From positions 1 to 64,000 of the forward strand of contig CALDLA010000008.1 of NCBI GenBank assembly GCA_937898415.1: 64,000 nt of DNA. Reading direction: 5' to 3'. The position numbers and the translations under genes were made by a program. Origin of the DNA: an uncultured Prevotellaceae bacterium. GTDB taxonomy: Bacteria > Bacteroidota > Bacteroidia > Bacteroidales > Bacteroidaceae. Below the pieces are notes generated by a model. It did not search any database. It saw nothing but the letters and a program-made list of their open reading frames with translations, and was not told the origin of the DNA. Shown here in pieces: positions 24,043 through 31,281 of the stretch. How positions within the stretch are numbered: position 1 is the stretch's first letter; each line of letters starts with the position of its first letter.

Positions 24043-25434
24043 ATGAATATGTCACATAAGCTACTCTTCTCCATCGGCCTGCTGTTCATGGTCGCCAGCT
24101 CGGCCCTTAGTAATGAGAACTGGAAACCACGCTTAGTGGTGTGTACCGATATTGCACCAGCTGACGTGGAGCCCGATGATATGCAGTCGATGGTGCGCCT
24201 GATGGCCTACGCCGACCTGTTTGAGATGGAGGCGCTGATCACGTCTGTAGGCTGGAACTGCGACCCGTACCCTGCTGAGTGGGCGCAGTATCTGCAACGT
24301 GTCATCGAAGCCTACCGCAAGGATGTCGGTCACCTGATGAAGCGCTCAGCACAACAGGAATTCCTGCCGTTGGCACAGGAGAACGGACGACAGCAGAGAG
24401 GCTACTGGCCCAGTGCCGACTACCTGAAGGGCCGCGCCGTGATGGGCAGTGTGCGTGGTGGCATCAAGGTCATCGGAGAGGGCAACGACTCGCCTGGCAG
24501 CAACCTGCTCATCCGCTTAGCCGACGAGGACGACCCGCGGCCTATCTATGTGGCAGCATGGGGCGGAGCCAACACCTTGGCACAGGCCGTCTGGCGAGTG
24601 AAGCAGACCCGCTCGGCGGAAGAGTTGAAACGTTTCGTCCGTAAATTCCGCATCTATACCATCACCGACCAGGATATGCAGTACAGCATGCGAATGAACC
24701 GTGCCTATAGTTCCCATCAATGGCTCAGGAGCGAGTTCAAGGACGACCTGCAGTTCATCTGGGACGAGGGTACGTGGCAGGAGCAATGCGAACTGGGCAA
24801 GCGCCACTGGCAGCAGCACAAGGATTACATTCAGGGGCACGGTGCGCTGGGTCGCGAATATCCTGACTACAAATGGGGTGTCGAGGGCGACACGCCGAGT
24901 TTCCTCTATGTGATGCCCAACGGACTGAACGACCCCGAGGACCCGCATCAGGCAGGATGGGCAGGCTATCACGAGCGCGGCCTCTGTGCCGACTCGCTCA
25001 CCACCTCCTGGACCAGTTGGCAAGAACCGCTGCGGAGTGTCAGCGTAGGCTATAAAACCCGCTTCTATCCTGACGAACTCAACGACTTTATGGCACGAAT
25101 GCAGTGGGCCGAGGAAGGATGTGGCAACCGCAATCCGCTAGTTGTCCTGCGCTCACCCTCTGTGGTCACAGTGAAGCCGGGCCAGTCCCTCCGTCTCGAC
25201 GCTTCACAGTCAGCTGATCCCGATGGCGACAGCCTCACATTCCGCTGGTGGCAGCAGTCGGAGATAGGGAAAACAAAAGTGACTATCGACCAGACTAACC
25301 CGTCGATAGCCACTATCCATATCCCTGCTGATGCACCCGATAATGACACCATCCACATCATCTGCGAAGTCCACGACGATGGTCCCTTCCGTCTGGTGGC
25401 TTACCGAAGGATAATTCTGACTGTGCAGGAATAG
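24043..25434 (+). CDS. DUF1593 nucleoside-hydrolase-like secreted protein
   Basis: A 463-residue secreted protein. I choose the ATG at 24043 because it begins the signal peptide (MNMSHKLLFSIGLLFMVASS); the frame continues upstream to 23989. The N-terminal domain (about 30-330) is the DUF1593 type, related to nucleoside hydrolases, with the acid-rich VCTDIAPADVEPDDMQSMVR loop that would bind metal. The C-terminal part (about 360-460) is an Ig/cadherin-like beta-sandwich (LRLDASQSADPDGDSLTFRW). Relatives are found beside polysaccharide-degrading enzymes, but the substrate is unknown. It stands alone, convergent with the next small gene. Confidence 0.82.
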   Translation: MNMSHKLLFSIGLLFMVASSALSNENWKPRLVVCTDIAPADVEPDDMQSMVRLMAYADLFEMEALITSVGWNCDPYPAEWAQYLQRVIEAYRKDVGHLMKRSAQQEFLPLAQENGRQQRGYWPSADYLKGRAVMGSVRGGIKVIGEGNDSPGSNLLIRLADEDDPRPIYVAAWGGANTLAQAVWRVKQTRSAEELKRFVRKFRIYTITDQDMQYSMRMNRAYSSHQWLRSEFKDDLQFIWDEGTWQEQCELGKRHWQQHKDYIQGHGALGREYPDYKWGVEGDTPSFLYVMPNGLNDPEDPHQAGWAGYHERGLCADSLTTSWTSWQEPLRSVSVGYKTRFYPDELNDFMARMQWAEEGCGNRNPLVVLRSPSVVTVKPGQSLRLDASQSADPDGDSLTFRWWQQSEIGKTKVTIDQTNPSIATIHIPADAPDNDTIHIICEVHDDGPFRLVAYRRIILTVQE

Positions 25435-25444
25435 GCACATCCCT

Positions 25445-25645
25445 TTACTTTGCCTTGTGGATTTGTACGCAGTAGTAGATGATGACGGCAATCATCAGGG
25501 CGATGGTGCCGAGGACGGGCCACGACTGTGGAGTAGAGAATACTAACAGCGTCATGGGGATGGCCAATATAAGGAACGCCACCTCGAAGATTGTACCCTT
25601 GGTCGTACGGTGTACTTTAATCTTCACTTTCTCTTTCCGTTTCAT
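25445..25645 (-). CDS. Small membrane protein (66 residues)
   Basis: A 66-residue basic protein with two hydrophobic segments (about 19-36 and 43-60). The basic N-terminus (MKRKEKVKIKVHR) should be cytoplasmic. The gene starts 29 bp inside the 3' end of the ribbon-helix-helix gene, so the two are co-translated with the SPFH protein upstream. I do not recognise a named family. Confidence 0.7.
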   Translation of the reverse strand: MKRKEKVKIKVHRTTKGTIFEVAFLILAIPMTLLVFSTPQSWPVLGTIALMIAVIIYYCVQIHKAK

Positions 25646-25814
25646 TTTTTTGTTTCTTTTTCGGCAGACGCTTCGCCTTGCGCAGTGCTTCGGTGATGAT
25701 CCACTGCAGCTGGCCGTTGGTGCTGCGGAACTCGTCCGCAGCCCAAGCCTCTATCGCGTCCATCGTGTCAGCATCAACGCGCAGAATGAAGTTCTTCGTC
25801 TCCTTCTTTGCCAT
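25617..25814 (-). CDS. Arc-type ribbon-helix-helix protein
   Basis: A 65-residue protein with a ribbon-helix-helix fold of the Arc type: strand KNFILRVDADTM, helix DAIEAWAADEFRSTNGQLQ, helix WIITEALRKAKR, then a Lys-rich tail. These proteins usually bind DNA as dimers. It is between an SPFH protein and a small membrane protein, a combination seen next to band-7 proteins in Bacteroidetes. It may regulate the SPFH operon. The spacer to the SPFH gene is filled by TTCACTC repeats. Confidence 0.78.
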   Translation of the reverse strand: MAKKETKNFILRVDADTMDAIEAWAADEFRSTNGQLQWIITEALRKAKRLPKKKQKNETERESED

Positions 25815-25823
25815 AACTCTTTA

Positions 25824-25868
25824 CTTTTCACTCTTCACTCTTCACTTCTCACTCTTCACTTCTTCACT
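25824..25868. repeat. TTCACTC simple sequence repeat
   Basis: About six imperfect copies of TTCACTCT/TTCACTTC between the SPFH gene and the RHH gene. On the other strand this is the AGTGAAG unit that recurs at 9449, 56117 and 57680. Confidence 0.7.
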
Positions 25869-25889
25869 AGCTTCGCGCCAGCGAAGCGC

Positions 25890-26861
25890 TTAATGGTTCA
25901 GCGTCCCTGTGTTCACTACCGGCTGTGCCGAGTCGTCGCCGCAGAGTACAACGAGCAGGTTCGAGACCATAGCGGCTTTCTTGTCGTCGTCTAATTCTAC
26001 AATCTCCTCGTTCGACAATTTGTCGAGCGCCATCTTCACCATCGACACGGCACCCTCAACAATCTTTTCACGAGCGGTGATGATGGCCGAAGCCTGCTGA
26101 CGGCGTAGCATGACGGCGGCAATCTCAGGGGCATAGGCCAAGTAGTTGATGCGTGCCTCGACCACCTCGATGCCGGCCAGTGCCAGACGCTCGTCGAGTT
26201 TCTGCTCTAACTGCTGGTTAATCTCGTCGCCACCGTCGCGCAAGGTCAGCTCGTCCATCTTGTCATCCACGTCGTCATAGGCATATTGTCCGGCCACCTG
26301 GCGAAGGGCGGCGTCGCTCTGCACCTTCACGAAGTTCTCCAGCGCCATCATGATGCCCTTCACACTGGCACCGCCAATCTCTGCCTGGTTGGTGGGGGCC
26401 ATTGTTTGCGAGTCAATCTCGAACAGGGCTTTGTAGGTGTCCTTCAGTTTCCAGACCAGCACCAGACCAATCATCACCGGGTTGCCCACCTTGTCGTTCA
26501 CCTTGATAGGCTCGGCGTCAAGGTTACGGGCGCGCAGGCTTACCTTTTTAGAGGTGTAGAAGGGGTTGACCCAGTAGTAGCCCGTCCGCGTGAAGGTGCC
26601 GCTGTACTGGCCGAACCACGTCAGCACACGGGCCTCGTTGGGCTCCAGCATCAGGAATCCGCACCACATGATGATATTTACTACTAATAGCAGGAGGCTG
26701 CCGCCTAATAGCCAGCCACCCGGCTGGCTGTTATTGAAGTCGAGCATGATGATGCTGCAGACGATACCATAGATTGACAATGCTAATACGGCAATGTTGA
26801 CAAACAGCATGAGAAAACCGTTCAGTACTGTTCCGTTGAATTGAAATTCTTTTGTTTCCAT
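25890..26861 (-). CDS. SPFH/band-7 domain membrane protein
   Basis: A 323-residue protein with two N-terminal transmembrane segments (about 15-60) followed by an SPFH/band-7 domain (about 70-260) with EPNEARVLTWFGQYSGTF and RTGYYWVNPFY. The helical tail contains AIITAREKIVEGAVSMVK. It resembles prohibitin/stomatin scaffolds that organise membrane microdomains. The ATG at 26861 is chosen because it follows the promoter at 26899-26928 by a short leader. It leads a three-gene group with the RHH protein and the small membrane protein. Confidence 0.88.
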   Translation of the reverse strand: METKEFQFNGTVLNGFLMLFVNIAVLALSIYGIVCSIIMLDFNNSQPGGWLLGGSLLLLVVNIIMWCGFLMLEPNEARVLTWFGQYSGTFTRTGYYWVNPFYTSKKVSLRARNLDAEPIKVNDKVGNPVMIGLVLVWKLKDTYKALFEIDSQTMAPTNQAEIGGASVKGIMMALENFVKVQSDAALRQVAGQYAYDDVDDKMDELTLRDGGDEINQQLEQKLDERLALAGIEVVEARINYLAYAPEIAAVMLRRQQASAIITAREKIVEGAVSMVKMALDKLSNEEIVELDDDKKAAMVSNLLVVLCGDDSAQPVVNTGTLNH

Positions 26862-26898
26862 AATTCTTAATGTTTTGGTTGATATCATTTTGATATCG

Positions 26899-26928
26899 CA
26901 AAGATATGCTTTTTATTTGGTTCGGCAA
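26899..26928 (-). promoter_or_regulatory. Promoter of the SPFH operon
   Basis: TTG, a 19 bp spacer, then TATCTTTG on the minus strand. Two GATATC palindromes lie just downstream, between it and the start codon. Confidence 0.65.
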
Positions 26929-27003
26929 TGGATTGCCTCAATCTTTTAGCGTCATTTAACATTTTACTTTGCCCGATACTGGTGGCCGACTCATTTTTTT
27001 TCG

Positions 27004-27011
27004 TATCTTTG
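27004..27011 (+). promoter_or_regulatory. -7 box of the rhaT operon
   Basis: TATCTTTG about 25 bp before the rhaT start. The -33 region holds no clear TTG, so the promoter may need an activator. Confidence 0.5.
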
Positions 27012-27036
27012 CAGGGAATTTCAAATAACTAAAAAC

Positions 27037-28074
27037 ATGGAAATTGTAATTGGACTATTAATCATTGCCATCGGCGCATTCTGTCAGTCGTCGTGTTACG
27101 TACCTATTAATAAAATAAAGGACTGGTCGTGGGAGTCCTACTGGATAGTGCAGGGCGTCTTCGCCTGGCTGGTGCTGCCGTTCCTTGGCGCGCTGCTGGC
27201 CGTGCCTGCCGGACAGTCGCTGTTCGGGCTCTTTGCCTCGGCACCGTCGTTTAATGTATGGATGACCATCCTCTTCGGCGTGCTGTGGGGCGTGGGCGGC
27301 CTCACCTTCGGACTCTCCATGCGTTACCTCGGTGTAGCCTTGGGACAGTCGATAGCCCTCGGCACCTGTGCCGGACTGGGCACCATCATGGGACCAGTAT
27401 TGCTGAACATCTTCTTCCCTGAGCTGAACGCCCTGGAGTCGCTGACGTTTGCCGTCATCCTCGGTGTGGTGGTCACGCTCATCGGCATTGCCATCATCGG
27501 CGTGGCTGGCTCGATGAAGTCGGCCTCGCTCAGTGAGGAGGAGAAGAAGGCCGCCGTCAAGGACTTCAACTTCCCCAAGGGACTGGCCATCGCCCTGTTG
27601 GCAGGCTTCATGAGCGGCTGCTTCAATGTGGGCCTGACCTTTGGTGCCGACATCAACTTCGGCGAACTGACCGACCCCATGTTCCGCACGCTGCCCGCCA
27701 CGCTGCTCGTGACCTTCGGCGGCTTTCTGACCAACGCCATTTACTGCTTCTATCAGAACCAGAAGAACAAGACGTGGGGCGACTATGCCAAGAAGACCGT
27801 CTGGGGCAACAACCTGCTCTTCTGCCTGCTGGCTGGTGCCCTGTGGTACTCACAGTTCTTCGGACTCTCGCTGGGCCGCTCGTTCTTCGAGGCCGGCGGC
27901 ACGATGGACACCCTGTCGTTCTGCATCCTCATGGCCTTGAACGTGGTGTTCTCCAACGTCTGGGGCATCATCCTCAAGGAGTGGAAGGGCTGTTCGCAGA
28001 AGACCATTGCCGTGCTTGTATGCGGCATTGTGGTGCTCATCATCTCCAGCTTCCTGCCACAACTGATTGGCTAA
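27037..28074 (+). CDS. rhaT: L-rhamnose/proton symporter RhaT
   Basis: A 345-residue inner-membrane transporter with about ten hydrophobic segments. It matches the RhaT family in length and in segments such as FCQSSCYVPINKIKDWSWES, GVLWGVGGLTFGLSMRYLG and VALGQSIALGTCAGLGTIMG. RhaT imports L-rhamnose with a proton. It is followed after 22 bp by a secreted double GH43 enzyme, which suggests joint use on rhamnose-containing pectin or similar polymers. No rhamnose catabolic genes are in the window. Confidence 0.88.
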   Translation: MEIVIGLLIIAIGAFCQSSCYVPINKIKDWSWESYWIVQGVFAWLVLPFLGALLAVPAGQSLFGLFASAPSFNVWMTILFGVLWGVGGLTFGLSMRYLGVALGQSIALGTCAGLGTIMGPVLLNIFFPELNALESLTFAVILGVVVTLIGIAIIGVAGSMKSASLSEEEKKAAVKDFNFPKGLAIALLAGFMSGCFNVGLTFGADINFGELTDPMFRTLPATLLVTFGGFLTNAIYCFYQNQKNKTWGDYAKKTVWGNNLLFCLLAGALWYSQFFGLSLGRSFFEAGGTMDTLSFCILMALNVVFSNVWGIILKEWKGCSQKTIAVLVCGIVVLIISSFLPQLIG

Positions 28075-28096
28075 ACTTTAAAAAAACAATGATACA

Positions 28097-30049
28097 ATGA
28101 ACAGACTACTTGCAATCCTACTGACGGCGGCCGTGGCCATGCCCACTCTCGCTGCCAAAAAGAAGCAGGCTGTACAAGAGCAGCCGAAGGACCCTAACGA
28201 GATGGTGGCCTACCTCTTCACCTATTTTAATAGTAATGACCCTAAGGACGAGCAGATCTGCTATGCCCTGTCGGACGACGGCTATAACTACACGCCGCTG
28301 AACATGGGTATGCCCGTCATCGAGAGCGACACCATCGCCCTGACACAGTGTGTCCGCGACCCTCACATCCTGCGCTGTGAGGATGGAAAGACCTTCTATA
28401 TGGTTGTTACCGATATGCGCTCGGCCTACGGATGGTCGAGCAATCGCGGCATGGTGTTGCTGAAATCGACGGACCTTATCAACTGGCAGCACTCCACCAT
28501 CAACTTCCCTACCCGCTACACCAAGGAGTGGAAGAACGTCATCCGCGTCTGGGCTCCGGAGACCATCTACGACCGCAAGGCCGGCAAGTACATGGTCTTT
28601 TATTCGCTGCGCACCAGCGATCCGAAGTCATACGACAAGATTTATTATCAGTATGCCAACAAGGACTTTACGGACTTGGAGGGTGAGCCTAAATGGCTCT
28701 TCGATGCTGGCAATGCGACCATTGACGGCGACATCGTCTACAACGAGGCCGACCAGTTGTACCACCTTTTCTATAAGCAGGAGTCGGGACGAGGAATCTA
28801 TCAGGCCGTAGCCAAGCAACTGACGGACAAGTGGCAGATGCTGGACGGTAATGTGGAGCAGACGAAGGAGGCCGTCGAGGGTGTCGGCGTATGCAAGGCG
28901 ATCGATGGTAAGTCATGGATTATCATGTACGACTGCTACGGCAACGGTCACTACCAGTTCTGCCGTTCGGAAGACCTGAAGACCTTCACGTTTGTGCAGA
29001 ACACGGAGATGAAGGGCAAGTTCACACCGCGTCACGGCACCATCATTCCCATCACCCGGGCTGAGAAGGAACGACTACTGAAGGCATTCCCCAGTTACAA
29101 GCAGCCCGTACTCAGCGGTTTCCATGCCGACCCGGAGGTGCTCTACTCGACCAAGACGAAGAAGTACTACATCTATAGCACTACCGACGGCACACCCGGA
29201 TGGGGCGGCCACGACTTCAGCGTCTTTTCTTCTACCAATCTTATTGACTGGACGGACGAGGGCAAGATGCTCGACGTGAAGGGCGACCAGGTGAAGTGGG
29301 CCACGGGTAACGCCTGGGCACCGGCAATCATTGAGAAGAAGGGTAAGTACTACTTCTATTTCTCAGCTCATAACCCACAGTCGAACCGCAAGGAGATTGG
29401 CGTGGCCGTCAGTGACAGTCCCATCGGACCGTTTGTGGACAGCGGTGCGCCCATCCTCACCGATGCCGACCGCCCCAGCGAGGCTCGCGGCGGACAGGCC
29501 ATCGACGTCGATGTGTTCCAGGACCCAAAGAGCGGCAAATGCTACATCTACTGGGGCAACGGCTTCATGGCAGGTGCCGAGCTGAACGATGACATGACGA
29601 GCGTGAAGAAGGAGACCATCACCCACCTGACGCCGAAGGGTGGCAACCTGCAGACCTGGGCCTTCCGCGAGGGCGCCTACGTCTTCTACCGTAAGGGTAC
29701 CTATTATTTTATGTGGTCTGTCGACGACACGGGCTCACCTAACTACCACGTTTGCTACGGCACCAGCAAGTCGCCTCTCGGTCCCATCACCCTCGACGAG
29801 CAGAACTACTTGGTGATTAAGCAGAAACCCGAGGACAAAATCTACGGTACGGCCCATAACAGCGTGCTCCAGATTCCTGGAAAGGACGAATGGTATATTG
29901 TCTATCATCGCATCAACAAGCACTTCGTCAACCATGAGCCTGGTATCCACCGCGAGGTCTGCATCGACCGCCTGACGTTTGACAAGCAGGGACGTATCAT
30001 TCCCGTCACACCGACCCTGAACGGTCCCGAGCCGCTGAAGACCAAGTAA
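28097..30049 (+). CDS. Secreted tandem GH43 protein
   Basis: A 650-residue protein with a signal peptide (about 1-19) and two five-bladed propeller domains of the GH43 type. The first (about 35-325) has D88 in CVRDPHIL, E155 in WAPETIY and D212 in DGDIVY. The second (about 340-645) has the general base D345 in HADPE, D471 in AIDVDVF, a candidate acid E525 in FREGAY and the calcium-site histidine near 587 in YGTAHNS. The second is the better GH43 match and is probably the active arabinofuranosidase/xylosidase-like unit; the first may be divergent. It is 22 bp after rhaT and should share its transcript. Confidence 0.8.
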   Translation: MNRLLAILLTAAVAMPTLAAKKKQAVQEQPKDPNEMVAYLFTYFNSNDPKDEQICYALSDDGYNYTPLNMGMPVIESDTIALTQCVRDPHILRCEDGKTFYMVVTDMRSAYGWSSNRGMVLLKSTDLINWQHSTINFPTRYTKEWKNVIRVWAPETIYDRKAGKYMVFYSLRTSDPKSYDKIYYQYANKDFTDLEGEPKWLFDAGNATIDGDIVYNEADQLYHLFYKQESGRGIYQAVAKQLTDKWQMLDGNVEQTKEAVEGVGVCKAIDGKSWIIMYDCYGNGHYQFCRSEDLKTFTFVQNTEMKGKFTPRHGTIIPITRAEKERLLKAFPSYKQPVLSGFHADPEVLYSTKTKKYYIYSTTDGTPGWGGHDFSVFSSTNLIDWTDEGKMLDVKGDQVKWATGNAWAPAIIEKKGKYYFYFSAHNPQSNRKEIGVAVSDSPIGPFVDSGAPILTDADRPSEARGGQAIDVDVFQDPKSGKCYIYWGNGFMAGAELNDDMTSVKKETITHLTPKGGNLQTWAFREGAYVFYRKGTYYFMWSVDDTGSPNYHVCYGTSKSPLGPITLDEQNYLVIKQKPEDKIYGTAHNSVLQIPGKDEWYIVYHRINKHFVNHEPGIHREVCIDRLTFDKQGRIIPVTPTLNGPEPLKTK

Positions 30050-30054
30050 CATGC

Positions 30055-30681
30055 TTACATAAAGAATAAAAACTGCCGGTTCTGATACGTCCATTGGATG
30101 GTGCCAAAGCGGATGAGGCGGGCCAGCAGCGAAATCACCTTATATCTCTGAAGACCGGAGCGGCGGACGACCTGATTCAGCGTCAGCCGCTCCGTTTGTA
30201 GTGTGTCCATCAGCTGCCGAACGGCATCAGTATAGGTCATCACCGTGGCCCGTTCTAGCTGGGCTTCCCGCCAGATGGCCAGGTGGACCGGCGATGCCAC
30301 GATGTTCTCGTCGGCAATGCGGATGTAAGCACGTTGCCGTCCCTCCTCGTCAATAGCACAGACGGGCTTCTTCAGCGACGGCGGTACGGTGGCTACGACA
30401 ATGGTACGTCCTTCCGCATGGTAAGTATCAAATTTTATGCTGGCCTCAGGCTTGCAGAACTTATAGGCCGCCTGGTGCATCATATAGATTTCCTCCTCAG
30501 AGCGGACACCGCTCAGGTGACCGTCGTCCCTGACGCCGATGAGCAGCCGTCCCCCGTCAGTATTGGCAAAAGCCGATACTGAACGCGCCAGTTTCGCCGC
30601 GTCCGTCACTTTGTACTTGAAGTCCTGCTGTTGGTGCTCACCTTCCTTGATGAGGCTCAGCAGATACCGTCTGTCGTCCAT
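30055..30681 (-). CDS. AlbA_2 (Schlafen-type) domain protein with C-terminal HTH
   Basis: A 208-residue protein. The N-terminal AlbA_2/divergent-AAA-4 domain (about 8-125) has EGEHQQQDFKYKV, FANTDGGRLLIGVRDDG and the later RAYIRIADENIVA. The C-terminal part (about 145-205) looks like a winged helix (LTLNQVVRRSGLQRYKVISL). Such proteins are seen as DNA- or RNA-binding regulators. It ends 5 bp from the convergent GH43 gene. The six-site palindromic array lies about 160 bp upstream of its start, so it may bind there. Confidence 0.78.
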   Translation of the reverse strand: MDDRRYLLSLIKEGEHQQQDFKYKVTDAAKLARSVSAFANTDGGRLLIGVRDDGHLSGVRSEEEIYMMHQAAYKFCKPEASIKFDTYHAEGRTIVVATVPPSLKKPVCAIDEEGRQRAYIRIADENIVASPVHLAIWREAQLERATVMTYTDAVRQLMDTLQTERLTLNQVVRRSGLQRYKVISLLARLIRFGTIQWTYQNRQFLFFM

Positions 30682-30838
30682 ACGTTTTTTCCAAAAGAGG
30701 CTATTCAGCCTGCAAAATTACATATTTTATTGGAACGATTTCCCCATTTCCCCATCTTTTTGCTATTTTGCACCCGAAATGTCGTCCTTATATGAAAAAG
30801 AGTCAGGAAGTAGGCCGTTCCCCCGCCAATATCATGCG
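30682..30838. other. Intergenic region without a clear gene
   Basis: It contains T-rich runs and a 34-codon plus-strand frame (MSSLYEKESGSRPFPRQYHA) from 30780 that runs into the repeat array and stops there. I do not count it as a gene. No full promoter for the minus-strand AlbA_2 gene is visible. Confidence 0.4.
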
Positions 30839-30970
30839 GATTCACTGAATGTACTAGCTAAATTCACTGAAATTACAATGTAAATTCACTGAAATTGCAA
30901 GGTAAATTCACTGAAATTACAATGTAAATTCACTGAATTTGTTTTGTAAATTCACTGAATTTGGTATGTA
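30839..30970. repeat. Six palindromic sites at exact 22 bp spacing
   Basis: TTCACTGAA, a palindrome around a central C, begins at 30841, 30863, 30885, 30907, 30929 and 30951, always 22 bp apart. Each is followed by a variable stretch ending in TA. Two helical turns of spacing would put all sites on one face of the DNA. Copies 2 and 4 are identical and the outer ones diverge. This looks like a multi-site operator or iteron-like array rather than CRISPR, because the units are too short and the spacers similar. Confidence 0.85.
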
Positions 30971-31009
30971 CTTCTTCGATTACTTACGATTATTCAAACA
31001 ACAAGACAA

Positions 31010-31051
31010 AAAAGCAGGGGACACACCGTGTGCGGTGCATCCCCAGCTTTT
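31010..31051. terminator. Strong terminator hairpin
   Basis: AAAAGCAGGGGA and TCCCCAGCTTTT form the outer stem, with CACCG/CGGTG inside. It terminates the minus-strand transcript of the 726-residue secreted protein and the 51-residue peptide. Confidence 0.8.
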
Positions 31052-31087
31052 GTTATGATTAGCGTCTTGGTTGGACGCTCGGATTTC

Positions 31088-31243
31088 TTAATCTTCGTCG
31101 AAGAACAGGTTGTCGTCAAGCTCACGGCTCAAAACGTCGCCGCTGCCCACTTCATCTTCGTACTTGGGCATCGAGTTCTCCATCAGTTCGCCAGATGCTA
31201 CGAACAATTCCTCAATAGCTGGACTTTGATATATCTTTTTCAT
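31088..31243 (-). CDS. Small acidic peptide of the KxYxxPxxEE type
   Basis: A 51-residue protein (ATG at 31243) starting MKKIYQSPAIEELFVASGEL and ending in an acidic aromatic tail, NLFFDED. It has no signal peptide. It lies 38 bp after the gene for a large secreted protein and before a terminator, so it is the last gene of that operon. A second peptide with the same layout is at 47073-47258, also behind a secreted protein with the same C-terminal tail. Such short MKKxYxxP peptides are frequent in Bacteroidales but have no established function as far as I know. Confidence 0.7.
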   Translation of the reverse strand: MKKIYQSPAIEELFVASGELMENSMPKYEDEVGSGDVLSRELDDNLFFDED

Positions 31244-31281
31244 AATTGTTTTCAATTCTTTAATTCTTGAATTATGTAATA

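Noticed and set aside
30780..30886. 34-codon ORF MSSLYEKESGSRPF
   Set aside because: It ends inside the 22 bp array, its promoter box is imperfect, and no family is recognisable. It could be a gene fragment.
30839..30970. CRISPR array
   Set aside because: The conserved part is only about 11 bp, the period is 22 bp, the spacers resemble each other, and no cas genes are nearby.
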